Origin: Dermacentor variabilis
Lineage: Eukaryota > Arthropoda > Arachnida > Ixodida > Ixodidae
Direction: 5' to 3'
Assembly: GCF_050947875.1 (NCBI RefSeq)
Contig: NC_134568.1
Coordinates: 215,245,678 to 215,309,677 of the forward strand
Length of the DNA: 64,000 nucleotides
Below are positions 36,001 to 47,928 of the stretch, one piece after another; positions within the stretch are counted from its first letter, which is position 1; the number at the start of each line of letters is the position of its first letter. The position numbers and the translations under genes are program-made. The notes below the pieces were generated by a model. That model was not told where the DNA came from and did no database searches. It saw nothing but the letters and a program-made list of their open reading frames with translations.

Positions 36001-36879
36001 TTGCGATAGCGATTATATGGATACTTCAGGCGTATTTATGCCGTCGGCGTCGCTGTGAGGTTCCGTATAAAGTCCAAGGGCGATAAAATCTTCGCCGCGC
36101 GCCGTATGCTGTATGTGCGAGTGAAAGCGTGCGAGTGAGAGCTTCGAGAGCGGCTCAGTCTCGTGTGTGCGAGCGAGGAAGGCGGGCCGGAAGCGTGGCT
36201 TCTCCTGTTTCGCGCGAAGCACAGTGGTGAGGCGAGGGAGGGAGGAGGCGCTATTCTCCGGCGGCTGCTGCTTACGTCGCGGCCGTGCAGGCGCCGTATC
36301 TGGAAGGCGATCTGCGACGTTGCCAAAGTGCGCGCAAGTGCGGGCCTCATCTTCAAAGGAATCTGAGATGTTTGCAGAGTCCGCGTAGGGCCGGTAGCTT
36401 CGTATGCGCTTCGTATTCGACGTTTCGTTCGCGTTGAAGCGAGACATGCACGAAGGTCAATTCGATCGCTGCTGCTGCTGCCGCGATTACTCGCTCGAGC
36501 ATTTTGACAGTGAGTTTCCGCGCTCATTGAGCGAGATGCGTTCATGTCTAGCTGTGCGCACTTACCACGTGCTTGTTAATTTAGTTCAAATATGTTGGCA
36601 TGCTAGTTGGTTTGAATCCATGATAGAATGTGTAAGCGCGACTGAACGAGCACGTAAGAAATAGACGCACAGAGACAGCGCTGTCTCTGTGTGTCTGTTT
36701 CCTTCTACGTCCTCGTTCACTAGCGCATACACATTATATCACTGTTAACTGGGTTAGTAAGTGAATGTTTACAATTTTATACGACTGATAAAACTACTAT
36801 CCTCACTTCGTATATCTACCTACTAATTTGCTATCGCAATCGGTGCTTCGCCTTTCGGGCGAAACTGCGACTTTTTTTA
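36001..36879 (+). mobile_element. Dispersed repeat family A, copy 2
   Basis: Runs from TTGCGATAGCGATTATATGG through GAGGTTCCGTATAAAGTCC, a GC-rich core, and GTTTACAATTTTATACGACT to CTTCGCCTTTCGGGCGAAAC. It contains an extra 140-base segment (about 36596-36735) with a strong palindrome. It abuts copy 3 directly. Confidence 0.65.
36628..36732. repeat. Long imperfect palindrome inside family A copy 2
   Basis: Two arms of about 52 bases meet at AGCGCT (36677-36682). The innermost 14 bases per side (ACAGAGACAGCG/CGCTGTCTCTGT) pair perfectly. Outward, GAACGAGCACGTAAGAA faces TTCTACGTCCTCGTTC. It could extrude as a hairpin. Other family A copies lack it, so it is an insertion. Confidence 0.75.
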
Positions 36880-37340
36880 TCTCGATTGCGATTATATGTA
36901 CACTCAGGCGCATTTCCGCCGTGATGTTCCGAATAAGGTCAAACTGCGTATGGCGCATCTGAGTGCGGCCGCGTGGGCCCTATCTTGAAAGCGATCTGCG
37001 ATGAGTACAGAGTCGAGGTGCGCAGAGGGCTGACAGCTTCGTGTGCTCCGTGTTCGCGCCGCTTAGTTCGCGTTGAAGCGAGAGGCAGCACGAAGGTCAA
37101 TTCGCTTGCTGCTGCCGTACTTCCTCACTCCAGCGTTCTGACAGCGAGTGTGCGTGGTCATCGAGTGAGGCGGGTTCATGTTTGCTTGTGCGCATGTGTA
37201 TGCTTGTAAATTTAGTTAGTAATCGACTGTTTACAAGCTTATACGGCCGATAAAACTACTATCCTTACTTCGTATAGCTATATATTAATTTGCTATCTCA
37301 GTCGATGCTTCGCCTTTCGTGCGAAAGTGCAGCTTTTTCA
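36880..37340 (+). mobile_element. Dispersed repeat family A, copy 3 (internally deleted)
   Basis: Starts TCGATTGCGATTATATGTAC directly after copy 2 and ends GCTTCGCCTTTCGTGCGAAA. It lacks much of the GC-rich core. Head-to-tail arrangement with copy 2. Confidence 0.6.
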
Positions 37341-37623
37341 AAGTGAAAATAACTGTTGCATGGTGAACACAAAACGTCGCTAGCGGAAAATATAGTCAAA
37401 TATTGCGCGCGCCGTGGTACATGTAATGACTTTTCGTACTCGTGCCGAATATTTTGTAACGAATAGTATGCGCCTGTCGAATACAATTTACTGTGGTTTG
37501 ATTCGACAAGTGTCAGGGAGAGATCAAAATTTGCGTCGCTATTATCGTGTGAAATTGCAACAGCCGTGCGAAATCGCCACGTTTGATTGTCATCGACAGA
37601 GCGTCATCGTGGAATGTTGACAG

Positions 37624-38383
37624 TGTTACGTCTCCACAGGGCAATGAGCATTCCTTCGACGTTTCCCCCGAAGCAGACCCTTTCACCAGCGCCGTCCAGA
37701 CGGCGACAGTGCCCGACACCCTCTGTGACGGGCAAACAAGCGCCCTAAATCTTCGGTGCGCATTCTTTGGATGCTTCCCCCGAGGCCTCATCAGCGCCCG
37801 CCTACCTGGCGACGGGGCCCGACACCGACTCTGACGCACAAACAAAGAAGCTCACTTAGAAGCGACAATATCCGCCACCCTCCGTGGAAGCGGTAACGAG
37901 TGTGAAGACCAGTCTCCTGACGCTGGCTAGATGACCATCACAGAAAACAAGGAACCAGGTCGACGACTTTCGTGGAAGGAGCATGAACACCTGTTTCCAG
38001 ATTGCCTCGTCCTTGCTTCGAAGTTTGGATAACCGAGGTGGTGTTCTGTGAACTGTACAATCCCTCTGATTGGTCGCAACAAGGTCATCGAATTCCCTTG
38101 TGTAGGGAACTAGCGAATAAGAATTGCTTAAGAAGTGGACCCTTTTGGTATGTCCTGACCTGTACCGACGTCTGCAGACATGTGTGTCCTGACTAGAACC
38201 TAACTAGGTGTTTCAGTGTGTAAATAATGTAAAATAAAGCCCTTTCACTCCTACTCCAGGACGTACTCATCCCTATGGGATGGACGATCCCTGGTCTAAA
38301 CGCTACTCCGAATTGCAAGAACAGATTCTGATCTACTGGCTTGGACTTTCGGTTAGGGGGTGGTAAGGCGGCACTTTGTAACA
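37624..38383 (+). mobile_element. LTR-like element, 760 bp
   Basis: Begins TGTTACGTCTCC and ends TTTGTAACA, with AAAATAAAG near 38230 as the polyadenylation signal about 150 bases before the end. Bases after the end (GGTGCTACAGTG) vaguely resemble a TGGTGxCAGxG primer site. Flanks do not match. No internal coding region follows. Confidence 0.45.
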
Positions 38384-39635
38384 GGTGCTACAGTGTACAC
38401 GGGAACCTTGCGTTAGTATTGTTCTACAGAGACGTTTAAAATGCAAATACGTCTGCACCCTATGCTTAAGGTGTATTTGACGACCGTGAGAGGGAACTCG
38501 GGTGTTCTTTTCTTTCTATTCTTTATGCAACGCTTCAGTTGTTTCGACTGCATATTGTTAACGTCACTTGTGAATTACACCAGAGTTAGAATGTAATACT
38601 GTCGCGAAAGCCGTACTTAGTGTGAGAAAATACTGTGCGAAGAATTGAAGCAGCCAGTTAACGATTCAACAATCACGCGCGTCTATGCTCTGCAGGATAG
38701 GCATCATCAACGCATGTAGGGGCACCAGCTCGCCTCACTTGTGCCCGACTATACGCACTGTTGATGGACCTTGCTAGATTCGCGAACTATTTAAATCGGT
38801 AATTTTGGGTGATGTCGACAGCGCATTCCTTGCTGACGTGTAATTTTAAGCTGCATGAGAAGAGTAAGAATTTAACGTGTGCGATGGCATCCTTGACATC
38901 ACACACATGCTGGCAGGCTGTCCCGCGACTCTCGCCGACCCCGAAGAAAAATGGCTTTACTAGCACAAAATGATATCAAGCTCTTGATATCAAGCTCAAC
39001 TACGGGCTGTCCAGAGGAACCAGAGGGATAATTTATGAACTAAAGCTGGCAGCGCCACAGTAACAACGATGTCGAGTGTCGGAAGTCAAGGACAACGTAA
39101 CGCGCACTTCTTGCGGGGTAAGGGGCATTTAATTTGTCCGGTTTACGCCTGCGGTAGGCGCATGTATTCAATTTTACATTTCAAGTAAACGTGAAGTTCC
39201 CAGAAATAGCCATAGCTGAGGAGCCACACACTTCTACCAAGACGCTGACACGTGATGCTCGCCGCACACTTACAACGTGAAAGCTTCGCGAAAAAAACTA
39301 TGTGCGTTACATGCGCAAAATGTAAGAATATAGAAAGCATTGCTACATTTCCTCTGTTTAGAAACAATGTATTTGAAGCTATAGCACCGTGACCGAATGT
39401 GCTGTCCAGGGCACAGTCTCTTTCGTTTCTTTTTTCTCGTGTCCGTTTTACACTGTCAGCCTCTTTGTAGTCGCGTAAGATCTGATGACCATAGAACATG
39501 TACTCGTTTTGATAAATACTTTGGTGACTGCAAGGCAGCTTTTCACTAGCAGGCGTGTCTTTGAATTCATAAGACTGTCGCAGGCTGCCGCCTGTTTGCG
39601 CCATGTATCAAACAAGCACCTTTGACATTATTAAC
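38384..39635. other. No recognised feature
   Basis: A 153-codon minus-strand frame (39143-39604) has no recognisable domain or codon pattern. I regard it as chance. Confidence 0.45.
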
Positions 39636-39639
39636 AGAT

Positions 39640-39775
39640 AACAAGTACTTACACAGGAACTGTTCGTCAGAGCAGGTGTTAATCAATCGTGATGTTGAAC
39701 TTATTGTTAGCGAAAGTGGTCGGCTAATGATAGACTGCATTTACGAACGGAAAGCTTTGTGCATTCGGCCGCTCG
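39640..39775 (+). repeat. Dispersed repeat C, copy 1
   Basis: GTTGAACTTATTGTTAGCGAAAGTGG...AAAGCTTTGTGCATTCGGC is collinear with 46905-47200 (where the unit occurs about twice) and 51810-51925. Non-coding, class unknown. Confidence 0.45.
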
Positions 39776-41118
39776 AGTTCTCAAGTGAAAAAGAAATCTC
39801 CGCGCCTTACCTGATTGTTTAAGGCACCTGTAGAATCCTTAGGGCGCTTCAGCGTTTTTTGCCCTGACGTTTCATGCGGTATGATATGAAATTGTGAAAC
39901 GATAAAAATTCCTCGGCGTTCTCGTTGATTTCCTATTCGCAGGATATAGACCGCAACAGTTCAAGGGTCGAATTCACGAAGCTTTTCGTTTGTCGCAGGA
40001 AAACTGTTGTCCGCGATTCAATGTTCTAACTCAAAGCGGTGTGCATGTTTAGACTGCCGTGGAAGCTCGAGCGTCTTAATGCTAACCGTTATCTACCCAC
40101 CTGATTATTACGCACAAAATTTTCGCTGTAAAAACTGTGAGATAACCTTCTTTAGACTGTAGTGTGCCGCAATGTTATGAGAAGGGTGCGTCCAAGAAAG
40201 GAACGAAGAAGGCTGCTTAGAGAGAACGGCGCACGTCGACTCGGCTTCAGCTTGATCACTCGCCGCCCAGTTTGTTGCGCACAATCTCGCTCTTCCAAGC
40301 GGCTAAATCTTTTGGCCGGCTCAATTTTGGATGCGCGTGTTCGTTTCGCCCGCTCTCTCTCCGAGTGTCCTCCCTGAAGCGAGATGATGTTAGTTTGAAA
40401 TTGCGTAGCATGCTTCATCTACGGCATGGGCTGCTCTGATACGGCCCTTTCTCAGCGATCACTTCGGAATTTCGGCCTTTTGCGTACCCCCCCCCCCCCC
40501 CCCACTTATCTGCTTTTCCTTCTTGGTTCAAGCAGTACCGCGTCACTTGATTGCGCGGGTCTGTCTTTCGCCTTTCTCGATCTTCGTTCCCTCCCTTTTA
40601 TCCCCCCCCCCCCCCTGTGTCCGCTGTTTCTTGAAAAGCGCATCTGCGATACAGGCAAAGCACGCTTTACAGGGGAAAATATCCGCGCCAGCGCTTCTAG
40701 GCAGTGGAAATGGTTTCGTTGGGAAAAGGTTTCGTATTGCGTTATGAAACATTGCGCCTTTAAAGGCAGTAAAATGTAATGAGTGACTGAATTACATAGG
40801 TAAGTTTGGGTCGAAGCTACGCTATTCAAGGGAAGCTTGTATTGCTTCGCTCGTGTCACCGTCGGTGTTGGTGTTGCCTAACGAAAAAACCCGAGCCGCG
40901 CGAAAACAAAAACCACCACGCTAACCGATTCAGCCATGGTCGGTTCATGATGCGCGCCCTTTGAAGCGGGGTTTTATATGCACGAAGAAGTAGGCGCAGC
41001 GCAAGGTGCGAGCCAATCACAGGCGTCCGTCCCCTCCCTCCGGAGGAGGAAAGGGTGTGATCGCGTGTTCGCTCGCCTCGCGCTCGCCGTTTCCCGCCAG
41101 TTCAGGCCCGGCAGTCAG
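39776..41118. other. No gene; poly-C runs
   Basis: No recognised family. C-runs of about 15 and 11 occur near 40489 and 40604. A segment near 39960-40020 (GAATTCACGAAGC) may be another repeat C scrap. Confidence 0.4.
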
Positions 41119-41360
41119 ATGGAAAGGCCGCGCTTGGTTCGTTCTGCTGAAGAGCAGGCTGCGTTGAAGGAACGGCAGCGGGAGCGGGCCGCGCGTTGTG
41201 CGTTCGGCCGAAGGACAGGCGGCGTTTGATGAACGCCGCCGGGCACTCGCTCGAGAAAGGGCTCGTCGTTGACATGCCGACGTCGCTGTCAGGGAGCGCG
41301 AAGCCAACGCGTTGCGACAACCAAGAGCTGCAGATCCGAGCTTCGCTTGCACCCCTCTTC
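41119..41360 (+). pseudogene. Short charged protein fragment, MERPR type, broken
   Basis: Starts MERPRLVRSAEEQAALKERQ and continues RERAARCAFGRR to a stop at 41229. In another frame AEGQAAFDERRRALARERAR, then HADVAVREREANALRQPRAA, continues the pattern to about 41345, past one stop. The E(E/G)QAA repeat occurs twice in tandem. Similar in start and composition to 17640-17834. Function unknown. Confidence 0.45.
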
Positions 41361-42647
41361 AGAGTAGTGGAAGGGCGATCAATTTTTTTCTTTACACCTT
41401 TCTTACTGTGTGTAATATTATGATGCAGCGGTTATTTATAAATTATAAAATATAGCTATGTGTTTGTTCTTAGTGTCTGTTTTACGGCTCTTTTGTTTAC
41501 GCCTCTTTCGTTTATGGGTTTCTCGTTTACGTTTTCTAGCTGTTTTGTCGCAAGAGAAGCTTCAATTCATTGTTTTCTTTTTGATGTCATGGAAGATACA
41601 GAATATATTATAGACCCATAGCCAGTGGTTATTAGGGAGTCTAAATATATATAATTCGTAATGATGTAAGTGAGAACAACAGCTTTTAAGCGTACGATCA
41701 GACGAGGACGATGAAAGAAGACAGGAGACACACGAGCGAAAACAAAAATATATATTACGAGGCAAATCGGCACATTAAGGAAACGCAATTACAATTAATA
41801 AATAATTAAGATAGACTAAACAAGCATAGGTTTGTCGAATATCAAGTATTTGGGTCGAAACGAAGTCGAAGCTAATAGTAGTTAATGTCGAATAATTCCG
41901 AAGCGAATACCTTGAATAGCTGTGGGATTTTGCATAAAACCTTGCCATAAGGGCCAGACGTTTACAAATGTGAGCAATTTCGGGTTTTTACTTGGAAAAA
42001 AGAGAATGGGTTCATCTCTGGGATCAGTTTATTTTCAAAGTGCCATTACGCAGACATTATTATGAAAAAAAATGCGTTTAGCACTGTTTACAACTCTAGC
42101 AGCATAGAAAATTTCTTTACAGGCTCTTGCTCACCGTTGTACTTCAGTCTGACTAAAGCTCTGTGCTGGGGAGGCCACGGACGTTTCGGTTTCGGAATGC
42201 GACCTTGACCGCGCGACACCGGCGGTTTATGCTGTGTTGCGCTAATTCAGCTTTATGCTTTTCGTCTACACGCGAGCTTGGTAAGCAGGCTCGCCGCTGT
42301 TGCGGTCCTCAGTCTAGCCTGCGCGCATGATCTGGTGCCCGAACAATGATGAGCGACAAACTTCCTGCCGTCCACCGCCGCACCTGCCTTGGCTGTTAGG
42401 CCTAACCAGCGCTGCTTTGCCGGGTGTTGGCCACTCTTGAAGTTACGGTTTAGTGCCACGTCGACGCAATTGTTTTCACAGCGGCCGTACGGCCTCTGTG
42501 AATAACATGTGGGGATGATCGAGCAGGTGCAGAAATCAGCAGGCGACTGTAAACGAACTCGTATTTGCCTTGTCTTTGCTATAAGTCGTTGCATACAGCT
42601 TGCTCACCAAATCAGAAGCTGTGCATTATACATGCTTCAAAATTTAC
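41361..42647. other. No recognised feature
   Basis: AT-rich to about 42130, then more CpG. No family recognised. Confidence 0.45.
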
Positions 42648-42990
42648 CATATTTTTATGCGTATAACGCGCACCAGAAGTTTTAACAATTTAGTAGTAAA
42701 ATTGGGTTTAATGCGAATTTTTCCTCGAGGTGCGGTTTCACGGCAGAACGGCCGCCAGAGCCATGAAACCATCTTTAGGGCAAATTTCTCTAGCAGCAGC
42801 GTCACCGAAGAGGGGATGGGGCGAGGGGGAGGGAGGGGGTGGAACCGCGGGTCGAAAATACCACATGGATGCTTCGTTCATCCGCAAAGGAGAGTTGGAC
42901 ATTGTGCAGTTATACGCGCGGATTTATTTATTTTTTTTCCTGGCTATTGTAATTGGGGTGCGGCTTACAAGCGGAAAAACACGTATATTC
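42648..42990. mobile_element. Candidate short foldback MITE
   Basis: ACCATATTTTTATGCGTATAACGCGCACC at the left is an imperfect inverted repeat of GGGGTGCGGCTTACAAGCGG...ACGTAT at the right. The interior is GC-rich and has no conserved frame. No target duplication was identified. Confidence 0.4.
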
Positions 42991-43129
42991 GTTCGCTTTT
43001 AATACATCGAAAACTTCCAATACTGAAATTCGAGTCGAAGAGAATATTGAATACCGTAATATTCGATCGAATAATCTAAAATATCGAATATTCGCATGAG
43101 CGTAAAAATTGTTTTAGTGGTACAAAACA

Positions 43130-44300
43130 AACAAACAAAAAAAAAGAAATGAGAAGAAAACTGTGAGCAAAATTAACTACGCAACCAGTTTACAAAGGAG
43201 TTATTTTATGATGCTAACAATGTCTAAAAACACTGGCATATGTGTGCACCTTCTTTGTGACATTGCGGGTATACATATTTTATTAGAATACTAAATTTTT
43301 CTTGCGTTATGCACGAAATATCTCCTTATGGCAGACGGAAAATGAGAAGCGTCTTTAATTTGAAGCGGAAGCTCACTATAACGTTTGGATTCCGGAAAGT
43401 GCATTACGCGTCCTCCAAATTCGTTCTTTGCTAGGAGTAAGTTAAAGTTTCGAGGTGTAACACTTCTGGTGATGCCATCTGAAGAGTCAAATACAGACAT
43501 ATGAAATGGGTGGTTATAATAATATGCAGCAGAGAAGGCTATTGATTGTATTGTACGTCCAACACCAGGACTCGGCGCATTTGGACAGAAGGTTGTGGAT
43601 CAACACGAAATACAGAGCTCACTACGCATCGACGAAGCGTAGTGCACTCAGGCTCCAGTTACGCACATTCAAGAGAACAGCAATTAATCTGAATACTAAA
43701 GTCATGACATATATTTCTTGTGCTTGAGTCAAATAGTGTGTACTTTGTTTTCTTTGCATTTATACCTAATTTGTTAGCAGAGCAGCATTCTCATATGCGT
43801 TTTAATTCTGAATAAATTTTATTTTCAAGTTTCACGGGCTTGTCCGCGATTGCTGTTTCATCGTCACATTTGAGCCCCTCATATGACTGCAGAACATTGG
43901 TAAGGTCATTTACATACAGAAAAGAATTTAACCTTGAGGTACACATGTGCATTGAGGTTGAAGACTGCAGAATACTATATGTCGTTTATCATTACTTTCT
44001 GCTTAAGACCATTAACGTAGGAAGTCGCTAACTTTCGCACGGAAACGATAAACCTGTAGATTTTTTAGGTAATACGATAATCCACTGTATCAAATGTATT
44101 TTTCAGGTGGAGGAATACTACAGTCACTGAAAGGTTCTTATCCCATGAATTAATTTTCTGTGTTAATAATAACACTGCAGATGCTGTTGAGTAATGTGCG
44201 CAGACCTCGTGCTGCTGAGGGCATATTATCTTATATTTACGCGAAAAATTGTGTATCCGAATTGCAATCTTTCTTTTTCCAGAAGAAAGCAAACAAGCAC
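43130..44300 (-). mobile_element. CR1/L2-like LINE reverse transcriptase remnant
   Basis: On the minus strand, 44065-44292 encodes STASAVLLLTQKINSWDKNL, then SVTVVFLHLKNTFDTVD, the DLxKAFDxVDH block of CR1/L2-type RT with the catalytic Asp changed to His. Fragments near 43950 (VPQG) and 43700-43760 (NAKKTKYTLF in one frame) follow in order. 43291-43500 encodes the C-terminus: NLLLAKNEFGGRVMHFPESK and LPLQIKDASHFPSAIRRYF, then a stop. AATAAA on the minus strand lies near 43280. Many stops; inactive. Confidence 0.6.
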
Positions 44301-44924
44301 GACGAATTTACCAGCTAAAAGAACCGACACACAGAGTAGGTGTGCCTTCTTTACGTACTCGGGCAGTACAGTGGTCGTCCCGGTTTCCACATGTATAAGC
44401 AGGTATTGAAGTATTCTTTTCATTACGCTTGTGTAGCCTTGCGCGCGTCCGGTCAAGCTGACTCTCCTATACATCAGGAAGCGGAAGACACGAGTTCGCC
44501 GGGTTATTTTGTTATCTTGCGTTTGTATGCGCCGTGAGACCACGTAAATAGCCATTTTTGTCAAAGGAGGCTCGGATTGGAGGCGGGTGTGAGCAAACCT
44601 TATGAGTTTCTACTAAAGAAGTGCCGTCTATCTTTTATTAAATAAAAAAAAATGATATGAAATTAAAGGAGAGGTTGGCACCGTTATTGGTACCGGCTAC
44701 TACTTTTCGAAGGATAAACTAAACGAACGCGCAAAAACTGATATGCACTGGGGACAGTCAAACAGTGCTTACATTTGCGAGGTTCTACCCACAGAAGCAA
44801 GTAAAAGCACGTTGAGAAACACCGCTCATCGTCATTGGCTCGCACAAAGCCGTGCTCTCCCTATCGCGTTGGGGTCAGCCACTCGGCGGCGACCGATGGT
44901 ACATGAAACGAAGCGGAGGAATCA
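44301..44924. other. No recognised feature
   Basis: Nothing recognised between the LINE remnant and foldback copy 3. Confidence 0.45.
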
Positions 44925-44926
44925 TA

Positions 44927-45571
44927 CAGGGTGATCATTTTTAAGTTTTATGAAATTCTTAAATATAGCCTATTGCAGATAACGTTATGCTAGTCCTTTA
45001 GCTGGATTATTAAGAAATTCGGACATGCACGAGAAATCGAAACACATATGCGACGAATTAGCAAAGTTCCACTAATTACATTTTGAATTAATTACTGTAC
45101 GGCACATGTTGCAATTTAAGAATTGTGGCCGGTGAGTTTGCAAGGCTTAATCACTTGGAATGAATTTGCAGAATGACGCTAGTTTGGAGATAAGCGCCAT
45201 CCAACTTGCCCTAAAGAGGCACCGTTGTTACACGTGCTTTTTCTAACAAAACACTCATCTATGCACTGAAGCACGAAAGTTACTGGAAGACCGTGTATTT
45301 AGTTTCGCAATTTGGGAAATAATATTTCGAAACTGGTCTCATCCTGGAAATTAATTTCAAGGGCATACGTCTTGCAAGCACTTTGTAAATTGCAATGCGT
45401 GCCGTAAAGTAATTAATGTAGTTAATTAGTGATTTTTTAAAAATGAGTTGTATTTGTGTTTCGTGCTAGTAATGTCCGTTTCTTGGAATAATCCAGCTCA
45501 AGTATAAGAATTTTGCGACATGCCATTGGTGATGTTGAAAAATTCCGTAAAACTTTAATATGATCGCCCTG
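44927..45571. mobile_element. Foldback inverted-repeat element F, copy 3
   Basis: The left end CAGGGTGATCAT and right end ATGATCGCCCTG form a near-perfect 12-bp inverted repeat, with TA on the left (44925-44926) and CA on the right. Arms are inverted relative to each other as in the other two copies, but this copy is the most diverged internally. Non-coding. Confidence 0.65.
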
Positions 45572-45573
45572 CA

Positions 45574-46904
45574 GAATAAATCTTCTAATTTCTTGTGAGC
45601 GAAACATAAAGTAGCTCTCTGGGCTTAGCATAGGCCCTAATCCGATTAGTGAAATACTTTGTCTCTGTTTTGGTTCTATGAAAAACAGAAAAAGAAGAAG
45701 GGGGGGGGGGTTGGAGGTTGAGTTCAGGCTGTGCGAGTAATTGATTGCGATTAGGTACTTCTGGTGCCCAAACATGAGCTCATTATTAAGCATTAGGAGG
45801 GGGCGTAGGATCCTAGAGTGATGTAGCTGTGTCTTTTCGTAACGTTTCGCACCTTGGAGATGTGTGAGATAATCCAGTGCAACGCTTCAAAAGGAAAGCT
45901 CAGCGCCTTTTTTTTTAACGAGGGATTATGCATAACGTGAACATCGTATACCTTAATTTTCCTGGGTGTTTTTAGGTGTATTTTGCTGCTAATTCTCATA
46001 GTGGTGACCTCTACGACCATTGGATGTGATGACTAAGGTTCGTTGAAATACACAAAATGAGCAGCTTAAGTGATACGAAATGGATTACTCTTTAATATAA
46101 CGCAGCTTAAGACACTTTGAAATGAACAGCAACTTCCGAGGTATTTTTGTTGTTTATAGACTTGCTTAGGTATCCTTTGGAGTTTCAGTAAAGCTAAAGA
46201 AATTCCATGTTATCCTTTGTATTTGCCTGACATTACTAATGCGAAAGCAGTATATGCCCCGTTACGCGAAAATACGTCAGCGTAGTCAGCGTGGCCAAAA
46301 CAGGCCGACGGTGCAAAGAGTATAGACACGTCGCAGAATGCTTCGATTGACGTCAAATTTCTCAGGGAGGTTCCCGTAAACAAAGTTAATTAATGGCTTC
46401 GGAAGGAAAATTCGGTAAAGTTCGGTTTGCGTGGGAATCGAGCCCGGGCCTCCGGGGTGCGGGACGAGCGCGCTTCGTCGACGGCGGCTCCGCGGTTCCC
46501 GTTGGCTGCGCAGCCAATGGGTTGGGGTCGGCCCGACGTCACGAGTGTATAAAATGAGCGCAGAAAACAAAAAGCATGGATGTCCACTTGAAGGGCGCTG
46601 AGCGGCCCTTCGAGTTGTGAACTGCTCGCGGGCAAGCGAGTGCGCCGAGGCACTTGGCGCGTTTTGATTTGGTGTTACCGATGGACAGTTAGAACGCAGG
46701 CGAGAGCTTGTGTGGACAGCGAACGCACGGAAAAAAAAAAGAAAACATTTCACCAAAGGGACTATAATGTTTTCGCATTCTCACACGTAAGCGCTCTTAG
46801 CTGTCGCTGCCGAATTTTTTTCGTCGCAGGTACTTACGGAAAAAAATTGATGTTAGGACAATGATACTTTTACAGCACAAGCCGTTCTTACTTTTCTGGA
46901 GCAT
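45574..46904. other. No gene; possible tRNA-like B-box at 46425-46500
   Basis: At 46425-46450 the minus strand reads GGGCTCGATTCCCACGC, like a B-box or T-arm, and TGTATAAAATG at about 46546 resembles a TATA box on the plus strand. Neither is tied to a recognisable unit. Confidence 0.35.
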
Positions 46905-47200
46905 TAGAGCCCGTACATACAAGAACTCTATTACTCTAGAACTATAAGTATGAGCAAACGTGAACTAATCGTGATCCTTATCTTTAGCGAAGGCGGTATG
47001 CTAATAGCAAACGGCACTTTCGAACGAAAAGCTTTGTGAGATATGCCCCTGGGCCCTTATTTATAAAAAAGTAGTGAAGTTAGAACTGTCGCTAAGAGGA
47101 AATGTCAGCCAATCCTGACGCTGAACATATTATTAGCGAAGGCGGCCCACCAATGGCAGACAGCACTTAAGGGCACAAAGTTTTGTGAATTTGGCCCGTC
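46905..47200 (+). repeat. Dispersed repeat C, copies 2 and 3
   Basis: Two tandem-like copies of the motif TTAGCGAAGGCGG...AAAGCTTTGTGA/AAAGTTTTGTGAATTTGGCCC, related to 39640-39775 and 51810-51925. Confidence 0.5.
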
Positions 47201-47775
47201 ATGTGTACACGCACGTCACAACGTATAAACTGTACAAGGCTAACATTCTAATGACAGGAAACGGATCCCTCCCTATAGTTTCGAAACATAGCCCGTATTA
47301 AATGAGAGGCTCTGTATGAATTTTTTTTTGTAGCTTTACGTGTTGTGCGGTTTAATGTCGTTCTCGATGACGTTAGTAATGATGCCGTCCTAATATTATT
47401 GTGATAACGGCACCATTAATATATAAATTTTTGCGTTCAGTAGATGACTGTTTTCGAGTACCTCGGCAGAAATGCAAACTACATGTCGTTGCTGATTGTA
47501 ATACATTCGCATCTACCGCTTTTAAAGAAAGCAACGTAAGCATTGAATACGGACGCCGAAGCAATTGCAATGCGTTTAAACATAGTGTTAACAGGTCAGC
47601 TAGCACTTGGGATACGCACTGGCAGACCTGACGTGTGCAGGCGAGCTTGGCGTTTGTTTCGAATAAGGTAGCGGGAAGTTTCTAGATTCTACATCATTTT
47701 TTTTTCTAAAAAAAGAAATCAGATTCTTATTCAGTCGCCTGGTGTCACATAATGCGGATTCACTGTTTCATTCCG

Positions 47776-47924
47776 ATAGCAATTATATGGACACTCCAGG
47801 CGCATTTCTGCCGTCGTCGCCGATACCGCCGTCAGCGTCACCGTGATGTTCCGTATAAAGTCTAGGGGCGATAACATCCCCGCCACGTGCCGCATGCTGT
47901 ATGTGCGAGTGAAAGCGTCCGAGC
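47776..47924 (+). mobile_element. Dispersed repeat family A, copy 4, left part
   Basis: GATAGCAATTATATGGACAC through GTGATGTTCCGTATAAAGTC to GAGTGAAAGCGTCCGAGC, collinear with 36006-36140. Interrupted at 47925 by a TTAA-flanked element. The right part resumes at 49418. Confidence 0.65.
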
Positions 47925-47928
47925 TTAA

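Noticed and set aside
39143..39604. 153-codon minus-strand gene
   Set aside because: No recognisable motif and no supporting context.
46425..46560. tRNA-derived SINE or promoter with TATAAAA
   Set aside because: A B-box-like word and a TATA-like word occur, but no complete A-box/B-box spacing, tail or transcript context ties them together.
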